NCBI GenBank assembly: GCA_009617715.1
Contig: VTFK01000117.1
Span: 930,001 to 994,000 of the forward strand
Direction: 5' to 3'
Origin: Plectrocnemia conspersa
Lineage: Eukaryota > Arthropoda > Insecta > Trichoptera > Polycentropodidae
DNA length: 64,000 nt
Below the pieces are notes generated by a model, which was given only the letters and a program-made list of their open reading frames with translations, made no database searches and was not told the DNA's origin. Each line of letters starts with the position of its first letter. Position 1 is the first letter of the stretch. This document shows positions 57,701 to 64,000 of this stretch, piece by piece. The translations under genes and the position numbers were made by a program.

Positions 57701-59202
57701 CAGTTTCAAAGTAACATATATTAATTATAAATTATCACACACATAATAATTTATAACTAATCATATAAATTTTACCGATTCCCAGACAAGTCAGTCTGTG
57801 TTAAATGCATACAATTTGAAATAATGGTTTGAGACAGCTCAAGCGAATCTTTGCGGGTCAATTGCAATCACTTGTTGGACGCAAGAAACGGACCAGATGA
57901 CCATTCTGGCAATTAGTAACTAAAGAGTAAAAGAACAATTGTAATATGCGCAGAGTATAGCATATTATCAATGCATTTTTTAAGACAAATATTTTTTAGT
58001 CATACTTATGATGTACTGATGTGCTATTAGGTAGTCCGTGCAATATTTTCAATTATTATCGCAATTGCTTGGTCAGGAGATCTTTGCCATATTGTGTGTG
58101 ATTTCAAGACATTTCATCTCTCTTTTCGTTTGTTTAAAATATTTGTAAGAATAAATTTTAAATTATAACAAATTGTGCATGTAATTGAAACTCCCCACAA
58201 GTTGTTGATTTGATAACCAATATAAAAAAAAACAAGAATCTTGATTCCTGAGAAGTTTCGGAACTGATTTTTTTTTTAAAAACTTGACTTGAAAAAAGTC
58301 AGAGTCACTAATGAATACAATTTGAAATTACTAACTTTACTCTCCAAAACATTTTCAATACGTTTTACTATTTATTTGATTCAACTATCAATAGTCTAAT
58401 GAGACAAAATGATTTTAGAAAAATCTCTCATTGTACATACATTAATAAATTTATGATTCTTAAACGATTTCGAACTTTCGCAATCAAACTTGCTACTCTA
58501 TAACTTTTACAATAGAGTCCGTTTGAATAACTTTTTGCTTAAATTGTTTATATGACAAACTTTTTTCTAGTTGTGCTAATTTATCGGCGTATAATGCTTT
58601 GTAGCTTTTGAAAACTGATTTGGTAATTGAATTGTTAAAAAATAACACAAAAATAATGGTATGTTAATCTTACAATTTTTTTTTAGCAGATAAGCACGTA
58701 CCTTTTATTTTGAATACTTGTGATATTGTGTTTTTATACATGGTTGTAAAAATAATACCTGATCAGCATACAAATTTACGATTTGTGTGGGTGCATTACT
58801 AGCTCTCTTTGGCCGAAAGTTAAAAATCCTTGATCCAAACAACTGATAATGCACTAATACATCCCAGTTTCTATATAAATATATGCATTGCAGTTGTGCG
58901 CAGTAGTTTTTGGAATCGATTGTGTGGTATACCGATACTCTTACAATCCCACGAAATACACAATATTTGCAGCACAAGTCGGTTAATAATACCTGAAATA
59001 CACAGGTTCATCAGTTGAACCACTTTTCTATTAATAACTAGAGAGATTAACTCATGATTTTCAATAATAGAAAGAGCAATTTTACCGTCTAATCAAAATG
59101 GGTTTCTTATTTAAAACGCGACACCACCGTGAAAAATCTTTTGATAACTTTAAGTCACAAGGTACGCAATATAAATCATAAAGAAATAAAATATTCAGTG
59201 CC
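57701..59202. other. AT-rich stretch without recognisable features
   Basis: Overlapping frames at 58705-59018 on both strands show no recognisable family. Confidence 0.45.
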
Positions 59203-59454
59203 TTGAGTAAAACAATACATTGGGTTCACTCTCAAAACGAGCGATCGTTTTTTGTTTATCGGCCAACGGCAATTTGTTTCGAAAAAACTCGCCACTCTTC
59301 TTTAATTGGTCGTTCGCGGACAACAAAGTGGCCATGGATACAGAAACGCAGGCAACCGAAAATCGCTCGTTTGAGACTTTTCAAGCGAAGTGTCAGAGAA
59401 ACCTTTGAGACTTTCTCAGAGATTTCTTCCACTGACATCCACCTTTGTATCTAA
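59203..59454. other. Less AT-rich block, open on both strands
   Basis: Plus frames 59203-59454 (IHWVHSQNERSFFVYRP...) and 59220-59408, and minus 59256-59438, are open over the same bases. Composition is moderately GC-richer (GCGATCGTTTT, CGTTCGCGG). No family recognised; probably not a gene as such. Confidence 0.25.
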
Positions 59455-62233
59455 ACTTCAGAGCATTTCAACTTGTACTGCAACTAAGAGGAGGTGGACT
59501 TAACTTTAGACGAGTGAAAAAATAAAACAATTAATTTAGGGATTATTTGAATATATTTCATTTCATTAGATAACTGGAATTATTAATATGTTGTCTCTAA
59601 TGCAATATGTATTTGTATTTAAATTTAGTGTTGTTTTTATCGTAGTCACTGATACACGAGATTAATGTGTTAGTGTGGATTCGGATATTGCCTTAGTTGA
59701 TAATAATGGGTGAACGATTTAAACTTTTTTGTATGCTATTGAAGTTTTGACATTATTGTATCAAAGTGTGATATCTCCTTCTTCAGTGTTGGCATTATCC
59801 GAGACGTCTTTGAGTTTTATGTACTGCGCTTTATCACGAACATGCTTGAATAGGCTATCTACGCTTTGATCTATCTATTTACGGATGTTCCTTTTTTTCT
59901 TCCGATCCAGCGCTCGCCTTCCATTTTTCTTTCCATTAACAGCTGAAGGATCTTATTTATCTAACTTTTCCCGTCAACGTTTCTTACATATTTTATCTTT
60001 GAAATTCTCTGATTCGTATTGTATTCTCATTCGGTGTCGTTTATAAATCAATAAATCAAAACAGTGTTACAGTTAACCTACATAATGATATTGTATTTCA
60101 TATTCACCAAATTAGAACCTGAAACCGACTTAATTTATTTGTCAGAATTTGACTTGTCAGTGTCAATAGAAATAAATTGAAAAATCATATGTATGTATTT
60201 TTTTACATATTTATCTTCATCTTGGTTAGTATTTTTTATGTATCAAAAATATCAATACCTCAGCCGTGGTAAATTAATGTCATTAGTATTTTATTGTATT
60301 ATTATTAAAATGATTTTTAAATGATAATAATTGAAATTTAATACATTGTAATTAAATAAACGTTTGATAGCATCTGGTATAAGCGAAATTTAATTGACAT
60401 TTCTAGACTGTGAGATAATTTTAACGAAGGCAATTGCCAAAAGTTCGCATCACAAGATTAGTACTATGAAATTAATTCTATAGCAAATAATTTTGCAAGG
60501 CGATATCAATGGAAATTTACGAAGCGAATTATTTCTAACAATACGACAATTGATAGCTTGTAGGTCGTATAAACGTTTTGTTTTCGACTAACGAAATAAT
60601 ATTCTCAGTATATATATTGTACATTGTACCGCAAAATGCGATTTAATATCTGACCAAACTGTAGTATAAAAATTAAGCATACAAAAATGTGTCACGATCC
60701 GGGAAATTCGCGTTCTACTTTCCACTAACTGGAAGGAAAATGGAGCTCAAAAGATAACGAGTGACCTAAATGGAGCAGGTAAATGTTTTAGTATTGCATA
60801 GTATGCTTGTGTATGAATATGTAAAAAATATACAATATGAATTATTATTTCTAAAGTGCAAATAAGGATAGTTTTGTTGAATCAGTTTAAGTGTTTTGAA
60901 ACTAATACATAAAATTATAGCAATTTTAAATTTGAGTGTTGGAAAATCCCATTTTTTGGCCTCTAATTTGGCAGTTCGTTTTGTTTGTGGTCTTAATTAT
61001 GTATAATGTGCTATTCTATAAATAAAACATGATTTCAGTTCACATGTAAGGGTCATAAAATATAGCTTTCATTAGAGCGTGTAAACATTTTTACGCGTCT
61101 TCGTATACTTTCGACCAAAGTGTTGCGGAAATTAAAATGCCTCCCCACAGCGAGCTTCACGTGTCGTAGGTAATCCCGTGTCTACGGCAGACTCGTAATC
61201 TAGGAAATACATGGAAAGCTTACCCAAAAGAAACTACTGTCCCTTTTATATTACCTTAGTTCTGCAGTGTTGCGGATTCTGGAGCGAAATTAACCGTGAA
61301 TTTGTTAAAAGCTTCTCGATAGTCACAAGTTAAAAATTGTGTGCTTTGATAGGAAAGCTTGCCAATAAGATAAATATTACTGGCTAAGGGTTACTTTGGA
61401 CCGTGTGTGTTAACGTCTTCTCGCATGGCTTAATTTACGGATGCCCCTTTCATGTGGAACAATGGCTAGAAGGATGTTGCTAAATTGATGAAAAGCGAAC
61501 AGGATGAATCAGATTTGTAAAGAAAAGGAAAATAATTATGATGAATTGAAGCCTTACAGATTAATTCCATTATTAGATATCTATTTTTTATTAATGGATA
61601 ATTTTATTTAATAAAGTTATTTTATTTTATAAATTTATTTATGTAATATAGCTAATTTTTACAATAAGCAAATTTTAACTAAATTTAATTTATGTCAATA
61701 AAAGTTTTTAAATTTAACTCCAATTGTAGTATTTCGTCTAATGATCAATAAGTTAATCGTTGGTAAAATCAGCATCTTTGATACAGTTTATATCATAATA
61801 AAAAAAAATTGCAGATTTTTTCATAATATTGCCATTATTTTATTTTAATAATAGGTCAAGCTTTTATTTGGCATTGATAAGTGTGCAAGAATAATGAAAT
61901 TTACGCACTTATTTTGGCTTACTAACTTAGCATGTAATCAGGCATTAGTTGCTCGTAGTTTTTACTTTTTTGAGAAAAGAGAATATTGATTTTCATTCCT
62001 TGATTATCTCGAGAAATGTTGAGAAAGCTTGATAAATAAATAATATATGTACATTTATTTAATGAGAAAACTGGATGATCATTGAAAAGAACCAATTTCA
62101 ATTTTTATATAATGGATACAAATAATCAAAGTATTAGAACGGTTCGATCTATTCTGATTGATTATAGAGTGTTGCGCTTCAAAATAATTTCAGGCCCACG
62201 TAGTATATTCGAATCATAGAACAGCTACTTTAC
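59455..62233. other. Long mostly AT-rich stretch
   Basis: No repeat ends or domains recognised. Donor-like strings occur near 60775 (GCAG then GTAAAT) and 61170 (CGTAG then GTAATC) within locally GC-richer patches (60700-60780, 61090-61220), but no matching open frame or acceptor was found. Confidence 0.4.
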
Positions 62234-62443
62234 ATGTTTAATATTTCGATCAATATAAATATGAAAAAAACGAGAAGTTCTCCGCGGCGTAACTTTGTGG
62301 CAAGTCCCCATACATTTTTGCAATCTGATTCCCATGCGCAGCGGTCTCTTCTGGCGGTGGGCTTGCAAACAGAATTTGTAGAATTTAGTAACCCATTGAA
62401 AGTTTTACTCATGAGTCATCCTGCATCATTAGAATTTCGTTAG
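62234..62443 (+). CDS. Small ATG frame, unknown product
   Basis: A 69-codon plus-strand frame beginning ATG (62234, second ATG at 62261) reads MKKTRSSPRRNFVASPHTFL and LLAVGLQTEFVEFSNPLKVL to a stop at 62441-62443. Composition is varied and the region is less AT-rich than its flanks. The minus strand is also open (62230-62412). No domain recognised. Confidence 0.25.
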   Translation: MFNISININMKKTRSSPRRNFVASPHTFLQSDSHAQRSLLAVGLQTEFVEFSNPLKVLLMSHPASLEFR

Positions 62444-64000
62444 TCTTCCATCCGTGTGACACGTGTCGGTCGCAACAAGTTTAGTAAATGCAACAACAAT
62501 GTTACGCAACAGTTTTATTGAACTATATTATCGAGTATCTGAAAATATACATCATGAATTCGCCTTTAACTCTTTGGATAGCAATATCCAAATTATCTGC
62601 TACTTTGGCGAGAATTACCAGATCGATCAATTACGATCTGTATAGCATTTGCTTCAGAAAAAAATAATGTATGTATATTTAATATTGTTTAATACATATA
62701 ATGTTAGATAGTATTTGACAACCAAAAGGTTAATATTCACAACGTCTTATATTATTCCATAAAACATTTTAGATTCTTTAAATTATTATCTACTTACACG
62801 TCCACTTATTCAACATTATTTAATTCTATAACACAACCTCACACCTTGAACATGCTTTGATTAATCAGATCAAAAGCGAATTTGTCTTCTATGCCTGAAA
62901 TATTTTGCTTATGTTGAAATACGACGAAACTCAAGACGACGATGGGTACTTCTCGTTCCCAAGAGTATAAACTTATACATACTCGAGCGACAAATTTGAA
63001 TTTCAAGTCAAATATGTCACGATTAAAGCAACTTATATACATATAAAAAATTATTCGGACTTTGAAACTAACTTTGAATTTCCATAAATGAACATATACC
63101 TAATTTTAACGAAACTTTGCTAAGTTTATAACTCAGTTAACGTTGCGCTGGGTCAGAAGGCTGCGTGTCTCGAAGGCGTTTTTATACCTTTGAATAAATA
63201 TTTTCCATGAATTGTTGCACCTTTACGGCGGAAAACGGTTAAAAGGCTTTCAAGGTGTCCGGAAAACAAGAAACTTCCGGTGGCGCCCAAATGATTGATG
63301 GACGACTATAATAAAAGCTTTCTAACAAACAAGCAATCACATACATTTTTATTTGATTTATTAGATACTGATATTGACTGTTGTGTGTATTGTTATAGAA
63401 ATATATATTATATTTATATATTAAAGTTTATTAACCAATCAAGTAGAATCCAAGTATCATACAATATTATCGATTATTGGAACGGATACAAGAAAAAATC
63501 ATAAAAAATAAAAGATATTTACGTTTTTAATATCTGAGCAAATTCAGATTGATGTATACGGCTCAAAAGATTTTTATAATTGAAAGCCTAAGAACTATAA
63601 TATACGTACATGTTACAATATTGCTTTTATAATGGATTTCAAAATCTACATATTTACATGACTGAATATTTAATCTGGAAAAATTTACCGCGACTTTTTC
63701 ATTATATATAATGTTTTTTAATCATTTTATGAAAAGCCAAAAATATCGTATACAAAGGGTTCATAAAGGTCAAACAATATATTGAATATGAAACACGGTC
63801 AGTTTTGTTCGTATGAACGTACGTATGGTTTTCGTGGTCCAGCGATCAACCCGTTTGCCCAATCTTATTTCGGTAATCCTCTTAAAAGGGTGATTCAAGG
63901 GCTGAGCGTCGCTTGCAGAACAAGAAGATAAGCTTCTACCAGAGTAGACAGTTTAAAAGCTTGACAAGTCTTTTCCATTTGTTGTTTTGAAAATTATTTA
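62444..64000. other. Mostly AT-rich stretch to the window end
   Basis: An unassigned plus frame at 62463-62645 (SVATSLVNATTMLRNSFIE) and a minus frame at 62839-63042 show no recognisable family. 63140-63300 and 63800-63960 are GC-richer without a readable feature; TGGCGCCC near 63282 is noted but has no LTR beside it. Confidence 0.35.

Noticed and set aside
63275..63295. TGGCGCCC resembling a retroviral primer-binding site
   Set aside because: No LTR end precedes it and no gag-pol sequence follows; the match is only eight bases.
1..64000. CRISPR arrays, operons, ribosome binding sites, bacterial promoters or defence systems
   Set aside because: No regularly spaced repeats and no compact gene layout; everything readable is eukaryotic repeat sequence or isolated exon-like frames.

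Overview
The window looks like nuclear DNA of an animal, most likely an insect. It is very AT-rich, has no bacterial gene structure, and is dense in decayed transposable elements of families common in insects: jockey-type LINEs, hAT, Tc1/mariner-type, a piggyBac-like element, Ty3/gypsy and solo LTRs. I cannot resolve the insect order. No complete host gene is visible. The window reads as intergenic or long-intron DNA, with a few short exon-like open frames.

Layout. 1-2030 holds an antisense LINE reverse-transcriptase (RT) fragment. 2135-4615 is an element with inverted ends flanked by TTAA (piggyBac-like); it carries a possible mariner scrap and a second copy of the LINE. 5.4-9.1 kb has two minus-strand exon-like frames and a GC-richer block with two adjacent 15-bp palindromes. 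9651-10087 is a probable solo LTR. 10-19 kb is mostly plain AT-rich sequence with a possible promoter (12.66-12.8 kb), a perfect 20-bp-arm hairpin (13.9 kb), a 15-bp tandem repeat (14.8 kb) and a GC-rich islet (15.0 kb).

19-27 kb is a transposon cluster: a ZMYM1-type hAT remnant, a sharply bounded hAT deletion derivative with an exact 8-bp target duplication (22992-24101), a Ty3/gypsy protease-RT scrap and a DDE transposase scrap. At 21154-21191 a tiny exon-like unit sits directly behind a strong acceptor, and its first bases are themselves a donor motif, as in recursive splicing. 27.3 kb has a perfect 40-bp palindrome.

30-40 kb holds a hairpin, a 44-bp-TIR element (30730-31582), a broken unidentified minus-strand gene (31.8-32.5 kb), a probable minus-strand solo LTR (38478-39082) and a foldback element (39741-39911). 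44-50 kb has another LINE scrap, a hairpin related to that at 30.6 kb, a GC-rich block and the best host-exon candidate (49435-49756, minus). 51.6-52.3 kb is a jockey-clade RT remnant. 53.7-55.5 kb is the best-preserved LINE, whose decayed relatives lie at 1-2, 3.7-4.15 and 44.4-44.6 kb. 56-64 kb holds a TATA-bearing block, a tRNA-derived SINE candidate and a few unassigned small frames.

The genes do not form a pathway; what links the features is repeated transposition and decay. Element ends quoted with TSDs were read directly from the sequence; other boundaries are approximate.
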